Shown here: in pieces, positions 18,727 through 27,469 of the stretch
Layout of the letters: the number at the start of each line of letters is the position of its first letter
Numbering within the stretch: position 1 is the stretch's first letter
NCBI GenBank assembly: GCA_964650525.1
Contig: CAZYUA010000022.1
Location: 5,508-69,507, forward strand
Reading direction: 5' to 3'
DNA from: UBA1413 sp964650525
GTDB lineage: Bacteria; Bacteroidota; Bacteroidia; Bacteroidales; Prolixibacteraceae
Length of the DNA stretch: 64,000 nt
Notes under the pieces: model-generated
What the model was told of the DNA's origin: nothing
The model's database searches: none
The model's input: only the letters and a program-made list of their open reading frames with translations
Made by a program: the position numbers and the translations under genes

Positions 18727-21700
18727 TTAAAAGGTTACATTCACACCAAATGACATTCCCCGGGGAGGGGCAATGGCAAACATATCAAACCCTACACCCC
18801 CGGTTCCTCCCAGAGCTGAAGAGTTGGAATTCCCTACCACATCGATGCCGGAATAGTTGGTCATGACATACAGGTCTGATCCGGATGCGAAGATGGAAAA
18901 GGCTGAAACGATTCCTTTGGACCTTTCTGCAAGCCATTTCTTATCGAGGCTGTAGGACAACCGAACTTCAGCAAACCGGAGATAATGGATGTCTTTCTCG
19001 ATCCAGTTTGCGTCGATTCCGGAATATCCGGTAGCCAGGTCGCCCATTTTCACGGCAATGGAATTCACAGTAGGATTGTCGGTATCCTGGTAAGGATCTT
19101 TCAGCACCCCTTTAAACACAACCGGCCCAGATTCCCTCATGGTGACCGACTCCAGGCTGTAACCCTGCTGCATCATGTACCGCTTGGTACCATTGACGAC
19201 GGTGGCGCCGATCCGGCCATCCAACAATGCCGAAAGAGACAGGTTCTTATATTTCAGACTGGTATTGAAACCGAAAAGAAGCTTGGGTTCACGGTTGCCT
19301 AATACCGACCAAACCGATGAATTGGCCAGTGGAAGGCCTGTGGATGGATCGATCAACACCTCTCCATTGGCATTTCGCTGGAAATCATTTCCGCTGATGG
19401 AAGTGATGGGATGCCCTACCTTAATCCCATTCCTGATATTCCCGGAGACCCAGGTCAGCGAATTGTAATACTCCGACAAGTTTTCGGGGAGATACAGCAC
19501 CTCACTCCAGTTTTTGGTCAGGTTAAGACCCAGATTCCATAGCCAGTTGCGGTTTTTCACGATGTCGCCGGCAATGCGCATTTCCACTCCTTCGGTCTTG
19601 AACGAGCCAACATTCATGTTGTTGAGTACAAACCCTGTGGCATAACTCATCCGGAAACCGGTGATGATCTGATCGACCGATTTGGTATGATAATAAGCCA
19701 TATCCAGATCCAGCCTGTTTCTGAACAGACGGGATTCCAGGCCTACCTCCCAGGCTGTGTTCATTTCAGGCCGCAATTTGAGGTTAGGTCCGGTAAATCC
19801 GTAGCGGTATCCTCCGTAAGAGGTGGAAGCAGCTTCCAGGGCCGGGAAAATGGAGAGCGGAGGGGCATCTTTCCCCACCCGGGTGATGGAACCTCTCAGC
19901 TTGATATAGCTGAAGGTTTCGGAATGGGTTTTTATGAATGGCAGTTCAGATACAATGAAACTCAGGTCGGCTGCCGGGTAAAAATAGTGGTTGTTTTCCA
20001 GGGGAAGCGTTGACGACCAGTCGTTTCGGCCACGGATGGTCAGAAAGGCCATGTTGTTGAAAGAAAACTCAAACGATCCGGAGATGGCTTGTAGCCGGCG
20101 CATAATGGTTTTTTGCGTATTCAGCAAAGTGGCAAGGTCGCAATTGTTAATCGACTGGAAATCAGGCACCATAAATTTCTCCCCTTTAACAGAGAGGGTC
20201 TTGGATCCCTGCTCAATCTGGTGGTATCCAACCTGTGCGGATGCATTGAATTTCCCGAATTCCCGTTTGTAGGAAGCCAGCAGGTTAACAGTCGGGTTGG
20301 ACTCGTTCACCCTGGCCTGGTCGTAGGAGCCGGTTCCGGTGGCAGTGGATGACCATTGGGGATGCCTTACAAGGATGTAAGTAGCTGAGCTCACGTCCCA
20401 TCCCACCTGCGCCCGCAGGAGCATATCTTTAAAGGGTGTGATGTTCACCACCGTGTTGGCAATGAAGCGCTGGCTTTCATCAAAATTCCTGTTTTTGTAA
20501 AGATCAAAATAGGGGTTTAAAATATCCACATCCCGGTAGTTATCAGGATATCTGATTTTCCCCTCATCATCGAGGTAGCGGGTCATATCATCGGTTAATG
20601 GCCAGACCATAGCCCGGTTCAGAACACCGCCCGATCCTTTCGACACTTTGGTATTGGTGGTGTTGGCATACTGGAGGGTGGCTTCCACGTTCATCCAGCG
20701 CGACAACTTGGCGGTTCCTCCCACAGTAATGTTATTCCGGGCATAATCTGAAGTCGGTACAATCCCGGTCTGGTCCAGGGTGCTGGCTGCTGCCCGGAAA
20801 GTCATGGCATCATTCCCGGCTTCAAACGAAATATTATGCCGCTGGCTTACTCCCGTCTGGAAGAGGTTTTCCAGGTTGTTGTAGAGTTTGGTACCTGCCG
20901 GATATTTACTTCCGTACCGGGTGGTGTAATAGTAGCTGGTAGTTCCGTACTGGCCATTATCGTAAATGGTCTGCATTTCAGGGTAGCGATAGGCCTGGTC
21001 AAAACGGAAGAAGTTGCTGTAAGAGACGATGCCTTTTCCGGCTTTTCCCTTTTTGGTGGTGATGATGATGGCCCCGTTGGAGGCATCGCTTCCGTAAAGG
21101 GCAGCCGCTGCAGCCCCTTTCAGTACCGTGATGCTTTCAATGTCTTCAGAATTGATATCGGACCCCCGGTTGGAAAAGTCCAGGTTACGGTCGTACACGG
21201 TCGGGGAAAGTCCTGACTTCATGGCGAGCCCCCCATCGGGATTAAAGGTGCTGTTGCTCATCGGAATACCGTCGATCACGTACAGAGGCTGGTTGTTACC
21301 CGAAATGGAGGTAGCTCCCCGGATCAGCACAGAACTGGAGGATCCCGGAGTGCCCCCTGAATTGGTGATTTGGACACCCGAAACCCTGCCCTGCAGGGAG
21401 TTGATGAAATTCTCACGGCCCGACTCAGCGATTTCAGAGCCCCTGACCGACTGGGTAGCAGCCCCCACAGCACGGGCGGCACGCTTCAATCCGAATTCCG
21501 CCGTCACCACAGCTTCCTCCAGCAAATACTCCGTGAAATCCAGCTGAACATTAACAGTCGTGGAATTCCCCACAATCTTCTCGAATGGCCGGTACCCCAC
21601 AGAAGAATATACCAACGTCTGCCTGGGTGAAACAGTGACGGAATAGCTGCCGGATCCGTCTGTTATGGTCCCCTGGGTGGTTCCTTTGATGACAATGGTG

Positions 21701-21828
21701 ACTCCCGGTAGAGGCTCACCTGTTCTGCCATCAGTCACCACACCCCTCACAACCGATGTCTGCGCCAGAGTAACCCCAGGGAAGAGGAACCCGAGCAGCA
21801 TCAGCAACAATAAACAGTTTGTTCTCAT
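18727..21828 (-). CDS. SusC/RagA family TonB-linked outer-membrane transporter (second locus)
   Basis: 1033-aa TonB-dependent importer: signal peptide 1-22, carboxypeptidase-regulatory-like domain (about 24-110, GVVTDGRTGEPLPGVTI), plug with FINSLQGRVSGVQI and VLKGAAAAALYGSDASNGA, and a barrel ending GMSFGVNVTF. It starts a three-gene operon with SusD2 and the DUF4397-like lipoprotein. Domain layout matches SusC1, but the barrel sequences differ widely, so the two loci are unlikely to be recent duplicates. Confidence 0.96.
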   Translation of the reverse strand: MRTNCLLLLMLLGFLFPGVTLAQTSVVRGVVTDGRTGEPLPGVTIVIKGTTQGTITDGSGSYSVTVSPRQTLVYSSVGYRPFEKIVGNSTTVNVQLDFTEYLLEEAVVTAEFGLKRAARAVGAATQSVRGSEIAESGRENFINSLQGRVSGVQITNSGGTPGSSSSVLIRGATSISGNNQPLYVIDGIPMSNSTFNPDGGLAMKSGLSPTVYDRNLDFSNRGSDINSEDIESITVLKGAAAAALYGSDASNGAIIITTKKGKAGKGIVSYSNFFRFDQAYRYPEMQTIYDNGQYGTTSYYYTTRYGSKYPAGTKLYNNLENLFQTGVSQRHNISFEAGNDAMTFRAAASTLDQTGIVPTSDYARNNITVGGTAKLSRWMNVEATLQYANTTNTKVSKGSGGVLNRAMVWPLTDDMTRYLDDEGKIRYPDNYRDVDILNPYFDLYKNRNFDESQRFIANTVVNITPFKDMLLRAQVGWDVSSATYILVRHPQWSSTATGTGSYDQARVNESNPTVNLLASYKREFGKFNASAQVGYHQIEQGSKTLSVKGEKFMVPDFQSINNCDLATLLNTQKTIMRRLQAISGSFEFSFNNMAFLTIRGRNDWSSTLPLENNHYFYPAADLSFIVSELPFIKTHSETFSYIKLRGSITRVGKDAPPLSIFPALEAASTSYGGYRYGFTGPNLKLRPEMNTAWEVGLESRLFRNRLDLDMAYYHTKSVDQIITGFRMSYATGFVLNNMNVGSFKTEGVEMRIAGDIVKNRNWLWNLGLNLTKNWSEVLYLPENLSEYYNSLTWVSGNIRNGIKVGHPITSISGNDFQRNANGEVLIDPSTGLPLANSSVWSVLGNREPKLLFGFNTSLKYKNLSLSALLDGRIGATVVNGTKRYMMQQGYSLESVTMRESGPVVFKGVLKDPYQDTDNPTVNSIAVKMGDLATGYSGIDANWIEKDIHYLRFAEVRLSYSLDKKWLAERSKGIVSAFSIFASGSDLYVMTNYSGIDVVGNSNSSALGGTGGVGFDMFAIAPPRGMSFGVNVTF

Positions 21829-21901
21829 CAGATTCGTTTTTTGTTTTAGTGATTCATAGATAACTGATATATAGTGGTTTTAAAATGTCCTGATGTCATT
21901 T

Positions 21902-21909
21902 CAAATTTA
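21902..21909 (-). promoter_or_regulatory. Candidate -7 box for the second SusC operon
   Basis: TAAATTTG on the minus strand is a full match to the Bacteroidetes -7 consensus TAnnTTTG, about 75 nt before the SusC2 start. No TTTG lies at the expected 19-21 nt upstream, so the promoter may depend on an activator or the match may be chance in this A/T-rich gap (21829-22005). Confidence 0.35.
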
Positions 21910-22005
21910 AAGAAAACCAAATTAAATATCGTGTACTAATAAAAAATAATAAAAAGACGTGCCTTGCAGGAGAAACTGTCGTTGGGGAATACCCGTTTTC
22001 CCCTT

Positions 22006-23145
22006 CTATTCCATCAGCGTAATACCAATACCAGGCTGGTCCGGGAGGACTATTTTCCCTTCCCGTACAAGAAGTCCAGTGTATATATCATTAGATATTA
22101 AGAGGTTACCATCCAGATCTGCCCAGTCGACCAGGGGTGAAAGTTGGGCTGCCGCAGTAACCGCGCAGGAGGTCTCGGTCATGCAGCCGATCATTACCTT
22201 CATGTCCAGGGCCCTTGCAAGGGTAATCATCTTAAGGGCAGGACGCAATCCCCCGCACTTCATCAGCTTGATGTTGATTCCGGAGTACACCTCCCGGAGC
22301 GGCAGGATATCCTCCGGGACCTGGACAGCCTCATCCCCGATGATGGGCAGCGGGCTGCGGGCTGTCAGCCAGGCTAAATCTTCCTTCCGCGCTTTATCCA
22401 TTGGTTGCTCCACAAACATCACCCCCTTTTCAGCCAGCCAGTGACATAAATCAAGAGCCATTTGTTTGTCTTTCCACCCCTGATTAACATCCACGCACAG
22501 GGGAACATCCGTAGCTGCCCGGATGGTTTCAATCATCTCCCGGTCGTTATCCCTGCCCAGCTTTACTTTCAGTATTCTGAACGCAGCAGCCTCCCGGACT
22601 TTTTCCCTGACTACCTCCGGCGTATCGATGCCGATGGTGAAACTGGTAAGAGGTGTTTTCTCACGATTGAGACCCCATAACCGGTACCAGGGCTCCCCTA
22701 TCCATTTCCCGACCAGGTCGTGAAGGGCAATGTCGAACGAGGCCTTGGCAGCATGATTACCAGGGGCCACATGATCAACATACTCCAGGATATCCTCCAT
22801 CAGGAAAGGATTTTTGAAAGTGCGGAGATCGATGCCGGACAAAAAACCAATGACAGATTTCTGGTTTTCTTCAAGATAGGGAGGAAGGCTGGCTTCACCA
22901 TATCCGGTAATGCCGTTCCATTCCAGTTCCGTCAGTACCACCGGGGTGGTAGTCCTGGAACTCGCCGCCAGGGTGAACGCATGCTTAAGCTGAAGTTCAA
23001 AAGGTCTGAACCGCAACGTCAGTGGCCCGGCAACCCGTATATTTTCCTTGTTACCCATAGTGCTGCATCCGGGCAAGGCTCCGGCCAGGGTCACCGACCC
23101 TGCTGCCAACCCTGCCGATTTCAGAAATAACCTGCGATTAACCAT
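22006..23145 (-). CDS. Dipeptide epimerase (enolase superfamily) with Tat/lipoprotein signal
   Basis: Member of the L-Ala-D/L-Glu epimerase group, which converts the murein-derived dipeptide so it can be degraded. The enolase-superfamily acid/base and metal residues are all visible: KVK (193-195), VDVNQG (Asp219), EQP (Glu246), GDE (Asp271) and NIKLMKCGG (Lys293). The N-terminus is unusual: RRLFLK (4-9) followed by a hydrophobic run and LPGC (Cys27) is a textbook Tat motif plus lipobox, so the enzyme seems to be exported as a lipoprotein rather than cytoplasmic. Next on the same strand are NlpC/P60 and transglutaminase-like genes, supporting a muropeptide role. Dipeptide specificity is inferred from context. 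Confidence 0.88.
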   Translation of the reverse strand: MVNRRLFLKSAGLAAGSVTLAGALPGCSTMGNKENIRVAGPLTLRFRPFELQLKHAFTLAASSRTTTPVVLTELEWNGITGYGEASLPPYLEENQKSVIGFLSGIDLRTFKNPFLMEDILEYVDHVAPGNHAAKASFDIALHDLVGKWIGEPWYRLWGLNREKTPLTSFTIGIDTPEVVREKVREAAAFRILKVKLGRDNDREMIETIRAATDVPLCVDVNQGWKDKQMALDLCHWLAEKGVMFVEQPMDKARKEDLAWLTARSPLPIIGDEAVQVPEDILPLREVYSGINIKLMKCGGLRPALKMITLARALDMKVMIGCMTETSCAVTAAAQLSPLVDWADLDGNLLISNDIYTGLLVREGKIVLPDQPGIGITLME

Positions 23146-23210
23146 GGTTGCCCATCAATGATTCCGATTAAGGACGGGGGTTTTAACCTATTCCCACCCT
23201 CTGTTTTTTT

Positions 23211-24377
23211 TCAATACCAGGGATGTTTGTCCACCGGTAAAAAACCGGACTGCGGATGGTTCCCAAGCATTCTTTTTACCCCTACAAAGGTGGAATGCAG
23301 GTATTCGCTGTAGTCAGGCCGGTTTGGATCCATACTGTTTATTCCGACTTTTCCGGAAGCATGGATGATCTGGCTGTTCCCCAGGCATATTCCGACATGA
23401 ACGATCCGCAGCGGTTCTTTTCGTCCGAAAAAAAGAAGATCCCCCTCTTCACAGCCGGTGAGGAGGCTGTCGGTTTCCACGGGCATCCCATGTGTATACT
23501 GCTGGGAAGCATCCCTTTCGAGGATGATGCCCTGCAGGAAATAGACAGTTTTGACAAATCCGCTGCAGTCAAAAGCCCTGGATGAAGTTCCCCCCCACAT
23601 ATAGGGAATCCCCAGGAACCTGACAGCGGTGGCAACCAGATTTTCCCCGCTTAATTCAACCGTATCTTCCCATGATTCAAACGGGAGCCAACCTTCGCGG
23701 GCGGTAATCCCCGTATGGCCATCGGGCAGTTCTACCAGGAAATGAGCAGCGGTTTGCCCGTTTTTTTGGACGATGCATCCCGCAACAAGGTCGCTCAAAA
23801 TGGCATTCCCCGGACCTTCCTCTGTGACGATCCCGTAATTACGGGTAAAAATCAACCTCTCGCAACTGTTCCAGTCCTTCAGCTCTTCCTTGTCCAGCAG
23901 CCGGATGGAGGAACTGGTCACCCATGAAAGGTACTGATCGGGAGTCTGGATGTAATACCAGTTTTTTTCTCTTTTCAGGATTTTCACCGGGGTACCCAAT
24001 ACCGCCTGGGAGACCATTTCAGAAGCATACGAGGGTTGTTTCCGGAGATTGGCTACGCTGACGGTCACCAGTGCCAGGTTTTTCTTTAACACCGCGGTGT
24101 CGGGTAATACCACCAGGCTGTCGACAGGGGAGTAACCGGCATCAGCAGTAATCCGGAGCAACTGGTCCCTGACATTCGGGTCAAGGAGCTCTCCCCTGAG
24201 CAAAACCGATTTTCCCCTCTTTTTTTCCAAGGTCACCCGAAAAACGCCCGTCCGGCTATCGGGTACTGCCTCCTGCCCAATGGCTTCGGCCTCTGCCTGC
24301 AATTTCCGGATCCTGCCTGAATGGCATCCTGCCTGGAGGAAAAGGGAAATTACTGCAAAAAGCAACCCATACCGCAT
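23211..24377 (-). CDS. NlpC/P60 family peptidase with SH3 domains (lipoprotein)
   Basis: 388-aa lipoprotein (lipobox QAGC, Cys18) of the type that cleaves the gamma-D-glutamyl-diamino acid bond in muropeptides. Two bacterial SH3-like regions lie at about 103-160 (VANLRKQPSYASE) and 165-235 (EGWLPFE). The catalytic NlpC/P60 domain at about 245-375 has Cys271 (FDCSGFVKTVY), His327 (IVHVGI) and His339 (IIHASG). Residue order and length agree with the known Bacteroides SH3-NlpC/P60 proteins that act on stem peptides starting with a free L-Ala. It lies 65 nt upstream of the epimerase, which would act on its L-Ala-D-Glu product. Confidence 0.9.
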   Translation of the reverse strand: MRYGLLFAVISLFLQAGCHSGRIRKLQAEAEAIGQEAVPDSRTGVFRVTLEKKRGKSVLLRGELLDPNVRDQLLRITADAGYSPVDSLVVLPDTAVLKKNLALVTVSVANLRKQPSYASEMVSQAVLGTPVKILKREKNWYYIQTPDQYLSWVTSSSIRLLDKEELKDWNSCERLIFTRNYGIVTEEGPGNAILSDLVAGCIVQKNGQTAAHFLVELPDGHTGITAREGWLPFESWEDTVELSGENLVATAVRFLGIPYMWGGTSSRAFDCSGFVKTVYFLQGIILERDASQQYTHGMPVETDSLLTGCEEGDLLFFGRKEPLRIVHVGICLGNSQIIHASGKVGINSMDPNRPDYSEYLHSTFVGVKRMLGNHPQSGFLPVDKHPWY

Positions 24378-24571
24378 AAACTGATTTTAATACTTAGGTT
24401 TGGTCAATCAAATGTATCAGCAATTCCTGACCCTTCACCGACCCCTGATGATGTTTAACAACATATTCCGGAACCTTTTCGCCTGTTTGCACACCGGATA
24501 AGAAGCAAGGAGGGTATTCATCCCGGGGGCTCCTCCGGCCTGTTAAAAGGGACTTTTCAGGGTACCGGTTT

Positions 24572-26002
24572 TCAATATTCCACCTCCATTTGATAAGTCC
24601 ACTTATCAAAATAAAGGTTACCGTTTTTCCATTCCACCTCTCCCCTCTGGAAGTCGTACGGTTCGCTTCTCAGGTATTTTTTTGGGGGCATCAAAGGACC
24701 GGCAATGGCGTTGTTCACAATCAGCCGGTAAGGATCCATACCGGAAAGGTAGAAGTATTGAACCCGGCTGTCATCTGAGAGAAGGGTACCAAACGACATA
24801 TCTACGGGTACCCAGCCGGTTTCTTCCAACCAGATTTCACACCAGTCGTGGAGGTTTACCTCGCCGGGATGCATCATCCAGCCGCTTTGCCATCGGGCAG
24901 GGATCCCGTTGTACCGGGCCAGGGTCATGAACAATAAGGTTTTCATGCCGCAGTCGCCCCGGCGGTTGGTCAGGACGTATTCCGGAATGTTGGGGATAAT
25001 CCCGTATTCAAGGGCACCGGCCCACGGAATATGGGTGTCTATCCAATCAAAAAGAGTCCGGGCAATCCTGACCGGACGGGTTTCCTGACCGGTCAGTGAG
25101 TCAGACAATTGCCTTATTGGCGTCGTAAAAACGATATGAGGAGTCTCCTCAACGGTGTACCGCAGCAGGGAGGTATCCTTACTAACCAAAGTGCCTTCCT
25201 GGATATGGGTCAAATCAAAGTACTGTGCCAAACCGGTAAAGCTGAAGGAAGCTTCGAAGATAGCCGGTACTCCTGCCACAGCGGTCTGTTCAAGGTAGAG
25301 GGTCCGGTGAGGGGAAGCAGCGGGCGACAGAACCGGGCTGCCGGGAGAAGCAGACAGGAGAGTCACCTCCTTTTGGCGTGGATGGTCTTCACGGGGAAAT
25401 GGAAGCCAGCACCGGATCGTCTCCCCGGCAGGGACAGCATCCGCTTTAACCGTCAGGGTATAACGGATCTTCATCCGTACAGGCTCCACAGGCTCACTTC
25501 CATCAGCAGAGGCGGTAATAACCTGTTCGGCCATGGCTGATTTGAAGAGATCAAAAGGCCGCGGGAGATAACCGGGTGACCCCTTTCCTTTTCCTTCGCG
25601 GTGATCGATCATTCGCTTCAGATTGGGAACAGCCCTCCTGAAATACCGTTTTTCCCCGTCTATGACCCTTCCTTCCAGCCAGTTTGACAGCTCCCAGCGC
25701 TGCAAGTCTTCCGGTGTGTATTCCCCGATACTCTCCGAAAGCTGCTGCTCCACTTCCTTTCCGGTCAAACAGAAATCGTACTTTATACGAATTGTCATAT
25801 CTTTCAAGGAATCAGCTTTTTGATTGAGCAGCACATCGCCTGGGAAGGCTTGTTTCAAAGAATCGGCCCTTTGGCAAACCCTGGAAAAATTTCCCGACTC
25901 CATATCCCTGCAGATTTCCTTCAGAACTTGCGATGGGTCCGGGGCTTTATTGCAGCAGCAAACTGCCACCGGAAAAAAAAGGATGATTATCAGCTTCTTC
26001 AT
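24572..26002 (-). CDS. Transglutaminase-like (TGc) lipoprotein
   Basis: 476-aa lipoprotein with a Cys15-Cys17 cluster at the lipobox (PVAVCCC). Residues 20-130 are helical; 170-290 are a beta domain typical of proteins placed before transglutaminase-like folds. The TGc domain spans about 310-430 with a complete triad: Cys351 (RRGDCGMKT), His385 (NLHDWCEIW) and Asp401 (VPVDMSFG). It may be a peptidase or amidase rather than a cross-linker. It is divergent from namZ and upstream of the NlpC/P60 gene by 194 nt, in which I see nothing. A role in muropeptide processing is inferred from neighbours. Confidence 0.84.
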   Translation of the reverse strand: MKKLIIILFFPVAVCCCNKAPDPSQVLKEICRDMESGNFSRVCQRADSLKQAFPGDVLLNQKADSLKDMTIRIKYDFCLTGKEVEQQLSESIGEYTPEDLQRWELSNWLEGRVIDGEKRYFRRAVPNLKRMIDHREGKGKGSPGYLPRPFDLFKSAMAEQVITASADGSEPVEPVRMKIRYTLTVKADAVPAGETIRCWLPFPREDHPRQKEVTLLSASPGSPVLSPAASPHRTLYLEQTAVAGVPAIFEASFSFTGLAQYFDLTHIQEGTLVSKDTSLLRYTVEETPHIVFTTPIRQLSDSLTGQETRPVRIARTLFDWIDTHIPWAGALEYGIIPNIPEYVLTNRRGDCGMKTLLFMTLARYNGIPARWQSGWMMHPGEVNLHDWCEIWLEETGWVPVDMSFGTLLSDDSRVQYFYLSGMDPYRLIVNNAIAGPLMPPKKYLRSEPYDFQRGEVEWKNGNLYFDKWTYQMEVEY

Positions 26003-26009
26003 ACACCTG

Positions 26010-26041
26010 CTTGATTAATTGCCGTTAACAGTATAAATTTA
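26010..26041 (+). promoter_or_regulatory. Putative Bacteroidetes promoter of namZ
   Basis: CTTG (26010-26013) is followed after 20 nt by TAAATTTA (26034-26041), one fixed position off TAnnTTTG. Transcription would start near 26049, about 30 nt before the ATG at 26080. The -7 box is palindromic, but no matching -33 box exists for the opposite gene. Confidence 0.5.
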
Positions 26042-26079
26042 CCGTTTTCTTCAGACAAATCTCTATAGTTCGTACGACA

Positions 26080-27327
26080 ATGAAAAAAATACGCTGTTTT
26101 CACACTCTGGTTTTATGTTTAGCCCTGCTGGCAGGAACCCGGGATGCCAATTCGCAAGTTAAAACCGGGATTGAAGTGATGCAAGACCGTCAGTTCAGCG
26201 TTCTGAAAGGGAAGAGAGTCGGCTTGATCACCAATCCGACGGGAATTAACCGACAGTTACAGTCGACGATTGACATCCTGGCCCGGTCGGGTCAATGCCA
26301 GCTCGTTGCACTTTATGGTCCGGAACACGGGGTGAGGGGAGAATACGGTGCAGGCGACCAGGTGGAGAATTATGCGGATCCCCGCACCGGACTGCCTGTT
26401 TACAGCATCTATGGCAAAACAAGGAAGCCCACACCTGAGATGCTGAAAGGGGTGGATGTTCTGGTTTACGATATTCAGGATATCGGTTCACGCTCTTACA
26501 CGTACATCAGCACCCTTGGTCTGGCCATGGAAGCAGCCGCTGAAAACAACCTTGAACTGGTGGTCCTCGACCGTCCAAACCCTCTGGGGGGGCAAAAAAT
26601 GGAGGGACTGCTGACGCAACCGGGATTTATTTCGTTTGTCAGCCAGTTCCCAATACCTTACCTTCACGGGCTGACCGTGGGGGAGCTGGCATTGTATCTG
26701 AACGGCGAAAGGTTGCTGGCCGGCGGGCGGCAGTGCCGGTTAACCGTGGTGCCCATGAAGGGATGGAAAAGAAAAATGACCTTTGACCAGACCGGACTTC
26801 CGTGGGTGCCCACTTCTCCTCATATTCCGCATGCGTATTCCCCTATGTTTTACCCTGCTTCAGGAATCCTGGGAGAGTTGTATACCATGAGCATCGGGGT
26901 CGGTTTTACGCTTCCCTTCCAGCTGTTTGCCGCTGAATGGGTGGATGCTGACCAGCTGGCCCGGAACCTGAATAACCTGATGCTTCCGGGGGTCCGATTC
27001 CTGCCCGTTCATTTCACCCCCTACTACAGCGTCTCCAAAGGCATCCTGATCCACGGTGTTCAACTGCACATCACCGATTACAACAAGGCCAACCTGACCC
27101 TTATACAGTTTACTGTTATGCAGGAGTGTCATAAACTCCGGCCCGACAAGAATGTGTTTGAATTGTGCGATCCTTCAAGGCTGTCCATGTTCGATAAAGT
27201 ATGCGGATCAGACACGATACGCAAAGTCTTTTCCGTGTCATTTTCTGTTGATTCCATCAGGGACCTGTGGATGAACGAAGTGCCATTTTTCAGGGAAAAA
27301 GCCCGGAAATACTTCCTTTACCGATAA
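26080..27327 (+). CDS. namZ: Exo-beta-N-acetylmuramidase NamZ-like (DUF1343)
   Basis: 415-aa exported protein of the DUF1343 family, now known through NamZ/YbbC as exo-lytic N-acetylmuramidases that release MurNAc from peptidoglycan ends. The signal peptide is 1-25. Family motifs are VGLITNPTGI (47-56), LYGPEHGVRG (78-87), YDIQDIGSRSYTY (130-142) and DRPNPLGG (164-171), then SPHIPHAYSP and the C-terminal alpha/beta domain. Length is normal. It is transcribed away from the transglutaminase-like, NlpC/P60 and epimerase genes, and together they could strip both sugar and peptide from muropeptides. Symbol given by family resemblance. Confidence 0.88.
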   Translation: MKKIRCFHTLVLCLALLAGTRDANSQVKTGIEVMQDRQFSVLKGKRVGLITNPTGINRQLQSTIDILARSGQCQLVALYGPEHGVRGEYGAGDQVENYADPRTGLPVYSIYGKTRKPTPEMLKGVDVLVYDIQDIGSRSYTYISTLGLAMEAAAENNLELVVLDRPNPLGGQKMEGLLTQPGFISFVSQFPIPYLHGLTVGELALYLNGERLLAGGRQCRLTVVPMKGWKRKMTFDQTGLPWVPTSPHIPHAYSPMFYPASGILGELYTMSIGVGFTLPFQLFAAEWVDADQLARNLNNLMLPGVRFLPVHFTPYYSVSKGILIHGVQLHITDYNKANLTLIQFTVMQECHKLRPDKNVFELCDPSRLSMFDKVCGSDTIRKVFSVSFSVDSIRDLWMNEVPFFREKARKYFLYR

Positions 27328-27469
27328 GAAAATCCCGGATTACTGCCGGTATGTCACGATTTCTTGACTGTTGATCCGTCAATGCCGGCATGCAGGATGG
27401 CAAAAAGGAGCCGGTTTTGGCAAATCAGGCCCGGGTGTTATCTTTGTCCCTGGATCGATACCCATTTTC

